A stretch of 10,889 nt of DNA from UBA6987 sp045617825 (GTDB taxonomy: Bacteria > Bacillota > Clostridia > Lachnospirales > Lachnospiraceae): positions 1 through 10,889 of the forward strand of contig JAZLJI010000124.1 of the NCBI GenBank assembly GCA_045617825.1. The letters run 5' to 3'. The position numbers and the translations under genes were made by a program. Numbering within the stretch: position 1 is the first letter of the stretch; each line of letters opens with the position of its first letter. Below, in pieces: positions 1 through 6,611 of this stretch. The notes under the pieces are model-generated. The model saw nothing but the letters and a program-made list of their open reading frames with translations, was not told the origin of the DNA and did not search any database.

Positions 1-72
1 TTTCACATTGCGAAGCAATATTTCACAATCGCTATGCGATTATTTCACATTTGCCGTAGGCAAATATTTCAC
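1..72. repeat. Tandem hairpin array with conserved TTTCAC linkers
   Basis: Four identical TTTCAC linkers (1-6, 21-26, 43-48, 67-72) separate three perfect small hairpins. Hairpin 1 is ATTGC/GCAAT (7-11 with 15-19, loop GAA), hairpin 2 is AATCGC/GCGATT (27-32 with 36-41, loop TAT) and hairpin 3 is ATTTGCC/GGCAAAT (49-55 with 59-65, loop GTA). Stems grow from 5 to 6 to 7 base pairs, loops are always three bases, and one A follows each hairpin before the next linker. Stem sequences differ between units but pairing is perfect, so structure rather than sequence is conserved. The array starts at base 1 and may extend leftward. It is not CRISPR: the conserved unit is far too short and the variable parts are self-complementary. 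I cannot name the family. Confidence 0.85.
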
Positions 73-77
73 TATTC

Positions 78-97
78 GGAAATTATATATAATTTCC
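78..97. repeat. 20-bp perfect AT-rich palindrome
   Basis: GGAAATTATA followed by TATAATTTCC is a perfect 20-base inverted repeat without a spacer. It lies five bases after the last TTTCAC linker of the hairpin array, in the place of a fourth hairpin, but it lacks the three-base loop and has a different composition. It could be a diverged array member, a cruciform-prone end structure or a protein-binding palindrome. No T-run follows it on either strand, so it is not an intrinsic terminator. Confidence 0.6.
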
Positions 98-126
98 CTG
101 CTTGCTATGGCATGAGACAAAGATAC

Positions 127-166
127 CCGCTGAAAAAGAAAAACTTTTCAGCGGTTTGTTTCTTTT
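127..166 (+). terminator. Rho-independent terminator, plus-strand orientation
   Basis: CCGCTGAAAA (127-136) pairs perfectly with TTTTCAGCGG (145-154) across an 8-base A-rich loop, and a T-rich tail TTTGTTTCTTTT (155-166) follows on the plus strand. On the minus strand the bases after the stem are GTATCTTTGTC, a poor tail, so it mainly serves transcription entering from the left. This implies a plus-strand gene or transcript beyond the window edge that converges on the amidohydrolase gene and could include the hairpin array in its 3' end. Weak bidirectional use is possible because the minus-strand gene also ends nearby. Confidence 0.75.
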
Positions 167-170
167 AGCT

Positions 171-189
171 CGACAACTGGGATTTGTCG
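171..189. repeat. Small inverted repeat (CGACAA/TTGTCG)
   Basis: CGACAA (171-176) and TTGTCG (184-189) form a 6-bp stem with a 7-base loop, 14 bases beyond the amidohydrolase stop codon on its 3' side. There is no clear T-run on the minus strand, so it is at best a weak 3'-end structure for that transcript. Confidence 0.35.
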
Positions 190-202
190 GATTAAATGAC
201 TG

Positions 203-940
203 TTAACATTCTACAAAAAGAATGCCTTCTTTTCCGGCTGAGATTTCCTTGACAATTTTACCATTATCAAACAAAACTGCCCCTCCTTTTGCAATTTCAC
301 ATTCATCTTTTTTGTCTATACAAAAAGAATTGACATATAAAACAGGAACATTTATTTTGTCAGCTTGTTCTGCATACTCATACTTAATCGCATTATTCCA
401 TTCCGTAAAGTTAAAATCTGTATAAACCGGCCAAAAAACCAAATCCGGATGTGTATCGTTAATGCTGCGTATATTTTCCTCAAACCACAAATCCCCGCAC
501 AGACCAATGGCTATTTTTTTCCTATTAAACTCAAACGTATGAAATCCTTTCCCTTCACAATATCTGTCGCATGCAAAATTTTCTTTCCATCCCGGAGACA
601 CTCTTCGATATATGTCAATTATTTTTCCGTCTGAATCTATCGTCATTTGTGAACTATAAAAGTTATCCTTTTCTTTTTCAATAAAGCCAAACGATACCGC
701 TATGTTATATTCTTTTGCAGCAGTTGCTATTTCTTTTATTATCAAATCTTTCCGACTAAATGCTACATTCTTATCATGCTCTGTGTCAAAAGTTGCGCCA
801 TAAAATCCCTGCAAAAAAGCTTCGCCAAATATAACGATATCAACATCCCTTGAACATTTTGCTATAGTATCAACGATTACTTTTTGGTTGTATTGCACGT
901 TCTCATTTATAAATCCCATTGCTGCTAATGCGCACTTCAA
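203..940 (-). CDS. Carbon-nitrogen hydrolase (nitrilase superfamily amidohydrolase)
   Basis: Predicted cytoplasmic hydrolase of non-peptide C-N bonds (amide or carbamoyl substrates) using a Glu-Lys-Cys triad. The sequence shows a first strand LKCALAAMGFINEN, the catalytic Glu in IFGEAFLQGF, a central YRRVSPGWKE segment where the catalytic Lys is expected, and the nucleophile in GLCGDLWFEE. Length (245 residues from this start) fits a stand-alone nitrilase domain. The open frame extends to a GTG at 1024, but I prefer the TTG at 940: GAGGTGAT lies just upstream, and the domain begins exactly there, while the extra 28 residues do not look like this family. The gene is much more AT-rich than the operon before it and starts after a sharp composition change, suggesting separate acquisition. 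The substrate cannot be told from the sequence. Confidence 0.85.
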   Translation of the reverse strand: MKCALAAMGFINENVQYNQKVIVDTIAKCSRDVDIVIFGEAFLQGFYGATFDTEHDKNVAFSRKDLIIKEIATAAKEYNIAVSFGFIEKEKDNFYSSQMTIDSDGKIIDIYRRVSPGWKENFACDRYCEGKGFHTFEFNRKKIAIGLCGDLWFEENIRSINDTHPDLVFWPVYTDFNFTEWNNAIKYEYAEQADKINVPVLYVNSFCIDKKDECEIAKGGAVLFDNGKIVKEISAGKEGILFVEC

Positions 941-944
941 ATAT

Positions 945-952
945 ATCACCTC
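945..952 (-). promoter_or_regulatory. Ribosome binding site that fixes the TTG start
   Basis: Read on the minus strand this is GAGGTGAT, six bases (counted from GAGGTG) before the TTG codon at 940-938. No comparable purine-rich site precedes the GTG at 1024. It therefore argues for a TTG start and a 245-residue amidohydrolase. Confidence 0.7.
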
Positions 953-1032
953 GGAAAATTTTGATTTGTCAATATCTCTTATATCTGATTTTACTGTACA
1001 AAACCAAAAAACATCCTTATCCACCCGTAGCG

Positions 1033-1563
1033 TTACGGCGCGCCGGTATTTTTCTTCAGCAGGATGACTAACGGAGGGATCAGGATGAGCTGCACCAGGA
1101 TCCCGGGCAAGGCCTTCAGGAAGGCGCCGGACACGAAGGCGGCCCAGCTGAACCGGGCGTTTCCCAGGCCGAGCAGGATCACCTCCGCCGCGCCCCAGAC
1201 GAGACGGCCGAACAGCATCGCGCCGATCAGCGCCAGATACACGCAGAGCTTTTTCTTCGGCAGCAGCCGGTACAGCAGCGCGGAGGACAGGCCATAGGCC
1301 GCCAGCTCAAAGGCCATGGCGATGCCGTTCGGCATCAGCGGCGGCATCCCGAACAGGAGGAACCGCAGCGGAGGCGCGATCAGGCCCACGGCCAAGCCGT
1401 AAAGGGGGCCGCAGAAGAAGCCGCAGAGCAGCACGGGGATATGCATGGGACAAAGGGCGCTGCCGACCTGAGGGATCTGCGCGGTCAGGAAGGGAAGCAC
1501 CAGAGCCAGGGCCAGAAACATGGCGGCCAGGACCATACGGAACAGTTCTTTCGATGACATCAT
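1033..1563 (-). CDS. ECF transporter substrate-binding (S) component
   Basis: A 176-residue hydrophobic protein with about six predicted membrane segments, the usual size and topology of S components of energy-coupling factor transporters, which bind a vitamin or similar micronutrient and dock on a shared EcfT/EcfA module. Seen in the sequence: an N-terminal helix (MVLAAMFLALALVLPFLTA), a family-like segment ALCPMHIPVLLCGFFCGPLYG, then GLIAPPLRFLLFG and an Ala/Gly-rich helix before the C-terminal anchor. No EcfA or EcfT gene is nearby, so it would use a general module encoded elsewhere (group II ECF). Vitamin specificity cannot be read; pantothenate or a related compound is only a guess. It is last in the run, 18 bases after the preceding stop, with two adjacent ATG codons and a weak ribosome binding site. 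Composition falls sharply just after its stop. Confidence 0.8.
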   Translation of the reverse strand: MMSSKELFRMVLAAMFLALALVLPFLTAQIPQVGSALCPMHIPVLLCGFFCGPLYGLAVGLIAPPLRFLLFGMPPLMPNGIAMAFELAAYGLSSALLYRLLPKKKLCVYLALIGAMLFGRLVWGAAEVILLGLGNARFSWAAFVSGAFLKALPGILVQLILIPPLVILLKKNTGAP

Positions 1564-1581
1564 AATACACCAGTCTGCCGG

Positions 1582-2118
1582 TCAGTCAGCCCTTCCGGCG
1601 AATAATTGCGGTAAAAACTCGGTGCGGATCACCCGGTAGGCCGGATGATGCGCTGCGCGGAAGCCCTCGGAATGGTGCACCGGCGGGAAGCCCTCTTCCT
1701 TCCAGGCTTCGATCGCCCGGGCCAGCTCCTCCCGCGAAAAGGGGAGCTCCCCTCTTCCGGCAGCGGCCGTCAGCCGTTCCAGTTCCCGTTCGAGCCTCTC
1801 TCGTCCACCGGGGACCGGCTCCGCGGACCGCACGAACAGGCGGCAAAGGGTCTCCGGGTCCGCGCCCCGGCGCAGCAGCTTCAGATGGACGCGGCAATAC
1901 TCGCCGTCCAGATATTCGATCTCCGGCAGATCGTCCTCCTCCGCCTGCTCCGCTTCTTTCCGGATCCACGCGAGCGCCTTTTCCGGCGCGGCGATCAGAT
2001 GCTCACAGCCCAGACAGGACTGGAACAGAAATTTGAACAGGTCACGGATCCCGATATCCGGATTTGCCCGGCAGTAGCTCTCCGCGTCCTGTCTGTTTAT
2101 CGTGGCTTCTTCGTTCAT
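1582..2118 (-). CDS. Conserved protein of unknown function, Cys/His-rich
   Basis: A 178-residue soluble protein without a signal peptide or membrane segment. I do not recognise a named domain. Notable conserved-looking blocks are SCLGCEHLI (residues 34-42), YLDGEYCRVHLKLL in the middle, a charged helical stretch around residues 103-140, and a C-terminal block with HHSEGF and HHPAYRVI (residues 148-164). The paired cysteines followed by His, plus two His-His pairs, could bind a metal, but this is inference. It begins inside the flippase stop codon (ATGA overlap), so the two are probably translationally coupled, with GAGAGG upstream as the ribosome binding site, and the ECF S component follows by 18 bases. 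It is either a housekeeping protein paired with the transporter or part of the glycan pathway; I cannot decide. Confidence 0.75.
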   Translation of the reverse strand: MNEEATINRQDAESYCRANPDIGIRDLFKFLFQSCLGCEHLIAAPEKALAWIRKEAEQAEEDDLPEIEYLDGEYCRVHLKLLRRGADPETLCRLFVRSAEPVPGGRERLERELERLTAAAGRGELPFSREELARAIEAWKEEGFPPVHHSEGFRAAHHPAYRVIRTEFLPQLFAGRAD

Positions 2119-3617
2119 GCCTTATCCTCTCCGGCCCCTCTGCCGCCCGGCAGGAAGGGTCTGATCAGCGTCAGGATATAGGTGAAGCTGTCCAGCTTGA
2201 GCAGCAGGGAGCCGACCACGTAGATGGCGGCGCCCAGCAGGATCTGCAGGATCAGGGTCGGCAGGTCGCCCAGGCCCAAAAGGCCCAGGGTATAGACCGC
2301 AAGCGCCATCCCGCCGGACAGCAGCAAATGCGGCAGCATGTCCTTTAACTGCTCGCCGTAGCCGTAGCCCAGCAGCTTCCGGTTGGGCCAGCTGTTGATC
2401 AGCTGGCTGAGCACGCTGGTGAGCAGGGAGCTCAGGGCCATCACGTAGACCCCGTACCACATGGAGACCAGGACCACCGACAGGCCGACCAGCTTCTTCA
2501 CGACCTCCAGCTTCAGGTACAGGTCGCTGCGGCCCAAAGCCTTGATGGCGTTCAGGTTGGCGACGTGCACGCAGAAAAAGGCGTAGGTCACGCAGAAAAT
2601 GCGGAGATACGGGACGCAGGGCAGCCATTTATCGGTGAGCAGCAGCCGGATCGTCGGCTCCGCCACCGCGGCAAAGCCGAACATCACCGGCATGATCACG
2701 TAGGAGCTGAGCTTGATGGCCCGCCTTGTCATCTCCTTCACCCGTTCCGGGCTCTCCTGCTGCGCGCTGAGCATGGGCAGCAGCACGCTGTCCGTGGCGG
2801 AGTTGATGCTGGTCACCAGCAGATTGGGGAAGGTATCGCCCTTATTATAATAGGCCAGGTCCAGGTCGGTGTATTTCTTGCCGATGATCAGCTGATACAG
2901 CCGGTTGTACACCGTATCCACCAGCGCGGAGGCCGTCAGCTTCCAGGCATAGGCCAGCAGAGCCTTCAGGCGCTTCATGGAGAACATGAGCTTCGGCCGC
3001 CATTTCACCGTCAGCCAGAGGATCAGTGTGTCCAGGGTGGAATTGACCAGGTTCTGGACGATCAGTGCCCAGACGCCGCAGCCCTTCAGCGCCATCCAGA
3101 TGCCCACCACGGCAGCCGCGACCGTGCCGCCCAGCGTGGCAAAAAAGAAGCGCTTGAACAGCATGTGCCGGGAAACGTAGGCGCTTTGGATGTTCTTGAC
3201 GCCCGAGCAGACCAGCAGCAGGCTCAGCACCCTGATGTAGGGCACCAGATCCGGCCGCCTGTAGAAGCGGGCGATCCCGGGCGCCGATACGAACATCAGC
3301 GCGTACAGGAACAGACACAGCACGATATTAAAGAAGAACATGGAGGAAAAATCCAGCTCGTCCGCGTCCTTCTTCTGGATCAGGGCGTCGTTCACGCCGC
3401 TGGTCACAAATACACTGAGGATCGAGATGAAGACCGTGACCAGCGCGATGGTGCCGTAGTCCTCGGGATCCAGGATCCGCGCCAGCACGATGCTCACCAC
3501 CAGGGTCACGCCCTGGGCGCCGAAGCGCTCGAAGAGCCGCCAGAGGAAGTTGCTGGCCACCCGGCTGTTCTTCGGCCCGGTCATCTCCTCCTTCACGAGG
3601 TCCGTTTCAGGCTTCAT
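2115..3617 (-). CDS. Polysaccharide/lipid-linked oligosaccharide flippase (Wzx-like, MOP superfamily)
   Basis: A 500-residue polytopic membrane protein expected to flip an undecaprenyl-linked glycan across the cytoplasmic membrane. The N-terminus carries the family pattern NFLWRLFERFGAQG, then IVLARILDPEDYGTIALV, followed by repeated hydrophobic helices; length and the 12-14 helix pattern fit the WzxC/polysaccharide transport branch. The Arg/Lys-rich, Tyr-rich segment around YNRLYQLIIGKKYTDLDLAYYNKGD is typical of the central cytoplasmic part. The start at 3617 has GAGGAGGTG just upstream and overlaps the glycosyltransferase end by 11 bases; its stop overlaps the next start by 4. Adjacent sugar-modifying and glycosyltransferase genes support a surface glycan export role. 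No polymerase or chain-length regulator lies in the window. Confidence 0.92.
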   Translation of the reverse strand: MKPETDLVKEEMTGPKNSRVASNFLWRLFERFGAQGVTLVVSIVLARILDPEDYGTIALVTVFISILSVFVTSGVNDALIQKKDADELDFSSMFFFNIVLCLFLYALMFVSAPGIARFYRRPDLVPYIRVLSLLLVCSGVKNIQSAYVSRHMLFKRFFFATLGGTVAAAVVGIWMALKGCGVWALIVQNLVNSTLDTLILWLTVKWRPKLMFSMKRLKALLAYAWKLTASALVDTVYNRLYQLIIGKKYTDLDLAYYNKGDTFPNLLVTSINSATDSVLLPMLSAQQESPERVKEMTRRAIKLSSYVIMPVMFGFAAVAEPTIRLLLTDKWLPCVPYLRIFCVTYAFFCVHVANLNAIKALGRSDLYLKLEVVKKLVGLSVVLVSMWYGVYVMALSSLLTSVLSQLINSWPNRKLLGYGYGEQLKDMLPHLLLSGGMALAVYTLGLLGLGDLPTLILQILLGAAIYVVGSLLLKLDSFTYILTLIRPFLPGGRGAGEDKA

Positions 3618-4617
3618 GCGGCACCTCCTCTTCCGGCAGAGGCTGCCCCAGCAGCCGCCGCTTGAACCGCACCAGCCCCGGCAGCAGCTTTTTCAGCTTT
3701 GCCCGGCGCGCCAGTCTCCGGTCCCGCCGGTACAGCTCCCGGTAGGGCGGCCGCCCGGCCTCCGCCAGCCGGCCCTCCTTAAGCAGGGCCTGATACTCCA
3801 GCTCCCGGATATAGCCCTCCCGCATAGCCTTCGCCTCGGCGATGGCCGCGGTGTAGCGGCCGGCATAGGCGGCATCCACCCGCTCCAGCATGGTGATGAT
3901 GGCCTTCTCCTGGGCGATGCGCTTGGGGATATCGTCCCACACCCGTTTGGTCCAGGAGCCCTCCACCCCGTCGTTATGGACGCTCATCACCTCCGGCAGG
4001 CACCGAACCTTGCCGCAGATCGCCGCGTACATCAGCGTGGTATAGTCCCCCACCTCGGGCACTCTAAAGGTCTCCGGGATCGTGGCGTAGGCCTCCCGGC
4101 GGATCAGGAAGGAATTGGTGGCGAACAGCCCCGCGCCTCTCCGGATGATATCCTCCGCGGTGAAATCCTCGCCCTCCGTCAGCTCCGGATAGATCCGGTC
4201 CGTCTCCGGCGCCGTTCCCGCCACGTGCCAGCGCGCCCGGTGGACGCAGCAGCTGTATTCCGGATGGGTCTCCAGAAAATCCACCTGCTTCTGCAGCTTT
4301 TCCGGGTCGGTGAAGGGATCGTCTCCGTCGCAGACGGCGAAGTATTTGCCCTCTGCCCGGGGCAGCAGGAAGGTCTTGACGATATAGACGCCGGGCTTGG
4401 AATACTGATTCTCCGTCTGGTAGACGGGCCTTATGATCTCCGGGTATTTCGCTTCGTACTCCCGGAGGATCGCCGCGGTCCCGTCGGTGGAGGCATCCTC
4501 GTGCACCAGCGCCTCAAATGGGAAGTCGGTTTTCTGCATCACAAAGCCCTCCAGGGTCTCCCGGAGGTAGGCTTCGTGATTATAGGTCAGGCAGATAATA
4601 GATACCAGAGCAGACAT
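3607..4617 (-). CDS. Glycosyltransferase family 2
   Basis: GT-A fold transferase that moves a sugar from a nucleotide donor to a glycan or lipid acceptor in the cytoplasm. The sequence opens with VSIICLTYNHEAYLRETLEGF, followed by HEDASTDGT (acidic residue for nucleotide binding near residue 41) and CDGDD near residues 96-100, the metal-binding DxD motif. A later segment (EVGDYTTLMYAA, about 190) fits the acceptor-side region. The last 60 residues are strongly basic (Arg/Lys-rich) and may form an amphipathic membrane-associated tail. Length of 336 fits a single-domain enzyme. The ribosome binding site AGGAAG lies before the ATG; the gene follows the aminotransferase by 49 bases and overlaps the flippase by 11, implying coupled production. 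Donor and acceptor are unknown. Confidence 0.93.
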   Translation of the reverse strand: MSALVSIICLTYNHEAYLRETLEGFVMQKTDFPFEALVHEDASTDGTAAILREYEAKYPEIIRPVYQTENQYSKPGVYIVKTFLLPRAEGKYFAVCDGDDPFTDPEKLQKQVDFLETHPEYSCCVHRARWHVAGTAPETDRIYPELTEGEDFTAEDIIRRGAGLFATNSFLIRREAYATIPETFRVPEVGDYTTLMYAAICGKVRCLPEVMSVHNDGVEGSWTKRVWDDIPKRIAQEKAIITMLERVDAAYAGRYTAAIAEAKAMREGYIRELEYQALLKEGRLAEAGRPPYRELYRRDRRLARRAKLKKLLPGLVRFKRRLLGQPLPEEEVPHEA

Positions 4618-4666
4618 AAGGACTTCCTATAAGACTTATTTGACTGAATTGAACGGCCGTGGCCCG

Positions 4667-5779
4667 TCAGCGGCTGCGGGGCGTATCCAGGATGATATCG
4701 CAGATGCGGTCCACGTCGGACAGCGCCAGATCCGCGTACATGGGCAGCGTCAGCACGCAGTCCGCCATGTGAGCGGCGATGGGCGTCCGCGCTCCGCCGC
4801 CGTAGCGCTCCCGGTACACGCCGTAATCGCTGGTCAGCGGATAGAAGTATTTGCGGGGCACGATGTCCTCCGCCCGCAGCAGGGCGTAAACCTCGTCCCG
4901 GGTGTGCTTAAAGCCGTCGAAGATCACCGGAAAATACGCGTAGTTCGGGGTCACGTCCTTCTGGGGCTGCATCAGCTTCAGACCGGGGACTCCGGAAAGG
5001 CGCTTCCGGTAGGCCTCGCAGACCGCCTTCCGTTTGGCGATCTCCGCCTCCAGATGCCGCAGGTTGCAGAGGCCCATGGCGGCCTGGAATTCATTCATCT
5101 TGGCGTTGCCGCCGGCGTATTCGCAGGTCTCCTCATCCCGGATCCCGAAATTCTTCCGGTCGTTCATCTCCTGCACCAGGCTGCCGTCCGCAAAGCAGAG
5201 CGCGCCGCCCTCGATGGTATTGAACACCTTGGTGGCATGGAAGCTGAACATGGACATGTCGCCGAAGCAGGCCGAACTTTTTCCCTTATAGCGCACCCCG
5301 AAGGCGTGAGCGGCGTCGTAGATCAGCTTCAGATGATATTTCTCCGCCAGCGCGGCAAAGGCCTCCGTGTCGCAGAGGTTGCCGTACACGTGCACCGGCA
5401 CGATGGCGACCGTCTTCTCCGTGATCAGGGCCTCGGCCTTCTTCGGGTCCAGGCAATAGGTCTCCGGGTCGATGTCGGCAAAGACCGGCGTCAGGCCGTT
5501 CCGCACGATGGCGTGGGTCGTGGACACGAAGGTGAAGGGCGTGGTGATGACCTCGCCTCCCGCGGGCAGCTTCATGGCGGCGATCGCATTTTCCAGAGCC
5601 AGATGGCCGTTGGTATAAAGCACCACGTGGGGCACGCCCAAATAGGCCTCCAGCTGCTGCTGCAGGGCCTGATGCTTCTCGCCCATGTTGGTGAGCCAGT
5701 GGCTGTCCCACATGCTGCGGATCTCCGCGCAGTATTCCTCAAAATCCGGCATGGATGACCGGGTCACGTTGATTCTCAT
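4667..5779 (-). CDS. DegT/DnrJ/EryC1/StrS family sugar aminotransferase (VioA/FdtB-like)
   Basis: PLP-dependent enzyme (aspartate aminotransferase fold) that converts a keto-sugar nucleotide to an amino sugar, usually with glutamate as donor. Visible are the cofactor-phosphate region TNGHLALENAI (from residue 56), PFTFVSTTHAIVRNG (81-95), IYDAAHAFG with Asp155 contacting the pyridine nitrogen, and FSFHATKVFNTIEGG with the Schiff-base Lys at about 184. Length of 370 is normal. The wording of these motifs most resembles 4-amino-4,6-dideoxysugar transaminases such as VioA, but regiospecificity (C3 or C4) cannot be settled by eye. It has AAAGGAA upstream of the ATG and follows the SDR gene by 46 bases. 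The keto-sugar substrate could come from the neighbouring SDR or from a dehydratase encoded elsewhere. Confidence 0.93.
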   Translation of the reverse strand: MRINVTRSSMPDFEEYCAEIRSMWDSHWLTNMGEKHQALQQQLEAYLGVPHVVLYTNGHLALENAIAAMKLPAGGEVITTPFTFVSTTHAIVRNGLTPVFADIDPETYCLDPKKAEALITEKTVAIVPVHVYGNLCDTEAFAALAEKYHLKLIYDAAHAFGVRYKGKSSACFGDMSMFSFHATKVFNTIEGGALCFADGSLVQEMNDRKNFGIRDEETCEYAGGNAKMNEFQAAMGLCNLRHLEAEIAKRKAVCEAYRKRLSGVPGLKLMQPQKDVTPNYAYFPVIFDGFKHTRDEVYALLRAEDIVPRKYFYPLTSDYGVYRERYGGGARTPIAAHMADCVLTLPMYADLALSDVDRICDIILDTPRSR

Positions 5780-5825
5780 GGCAATTCCTTTTTTCCGCCG
5801 GGCGCTCTCCTTCCGGGGGCCGGGC

Positions 5826-6596
5826 TCAGATGTATTCTCCGCCGGTGATGCGGAAAATGCTTCCGGTCATCATGGAGGAAGCGTCGCTCATCATGTAGAC
5901 CAGCGCCTCCAGATAATCACTGCGTTCCAGCATTCTTCCCATGGGCAGGATGCCGGCGGCGCGCCTTCTCAGCTCCGCCTCGCTCTCTCCCTGGGTCCTC
6001 CGCAGGCTGACCTCGCCCTCCGTGGGCGTCCAGCCCAGCGTCAGGTAGTTCGCCCGGATATGCTCCGCCGCGTAGTTGTGGGCGATGTGCTCCATCAGCG
6101 TCTTCAGGACGCCCTTGGAGCAGGCATAGGCCGCCCGGTCCTTCTGGCCGCCCCAGGCATGGGCCGAGCCGGTAAAGACGATGGACCCGCCGCCTCCCAG
6201 GCGCATGTACCTGATCGCCTGCTGGCAGCAGAAAAAGGCCGCCTTATAGTTGGTGTCGGTCACCAGATCGAAGGTGGCCTCGTCGCAGTCGTCCAGCGCA
6301 GACACCGGCGTCACCCCCGCGTAGAGGTACAGGCCGTCCACTTTGCCGAAGCGCTCGTAGGCCTTGTCCAGCAGTTTCCGGCAGTCCTCCACCTTCAGCA
6401 GGTCCGTATACACGAAGAGGCCCTCGCTGCCGTAGGTCTTCATGACCCTGAGCGACTGCTGCGCGGCGGACTCGTCCCGCCCGCCGATGACGACCCTCGC
6501 GCCCTGCCGGGCAAATTCCTCCGCCGCGGCCTTTCCGACGCCCTTCGTGCCGCCGGAAACGACGATCACTTTATTTTTCAACGCATTTTCCATCAT
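5826..6596 (-). CDS. Short-chain dehydrogenase/reductase (SDR) family oxidoreductase
   Basis: A 256-residue classical SDR, predicted NAD(P)-dependent oxidation or reduction of a hydroxyl/keto group. The Rossmann nucleotide loop is SGGTKGVG (14-21), with Arg40 after the second strand (GGRDES), which favours NADPH. The usual NNAG is replaced by LYAG (91-94). Catalytic residues are in the expected spacing: Asn116, Ser144 (TGSAHAW), Tyr157 and Lys161 (YACSK). The C-terminal GSIFRITGGEYI matches the common end of the family. It lies 15 bases after the ATP-grasp gene and 46 before the aminotransferase, so it may supply or finish the sugar intermediate. Two ATG codons are adjacent (6596 and 6593), with GAAGAG just upstream. 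The substrate is unknown. Confidence 0.92.
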   Translation of the reverse strand: MMENALKNKVIVVSGGTKGVGKAAAEEFARQGARVVIGGRDESAAQQSLRVMKTYGSEGLFVYTDLLKVEDCRKLLDKAYERFGKVDGLYLYAGVTPVSALDDCDEATFDLVTDTNYKAAFFCCQQAIRYMRLGGGGSIVFTGSAHAWGGQKDRAAYACSKGVLKTLMEHIAHNYAAEHIRANYLTLGWTPTEGEVSLRRTQGESEAELRRRAAGILPMGRMLERSDYLEALVYMMSDASSMMTGSIFRITGGEYI

Positions 6597-6611
6597 ATCT
6601 CTTCAAATGCC

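Noticed and set aside
1..72. CRISPR array
   Set aside because: The repeated unit is only six bases, the intervening parts are 14-18 bases and self-complementary, and no cas gene is present.
953..1020. Promoter for the amidohydrolase gene
   Set aside because: The stretch has TTGACA and several AT-rich hexamers such as TAAAAT and GATATA, but no pair with proper spacing; I cannot choose one.
1023..1038. Terminator after the ECF S component gene
   Set aside because: CCGTA/TACGG is a 5-bp stem, but on the minus strand the T-run comes only 13 bases later; too weak to call.
4618..4666. Internal promoter before the glycosyltransferase (TTATAG-like -10)
   Set aside because: The candidate -10 adjoins the ribosome binding site, so the transcript would have almost no leader, and no acceptable -35 is present.
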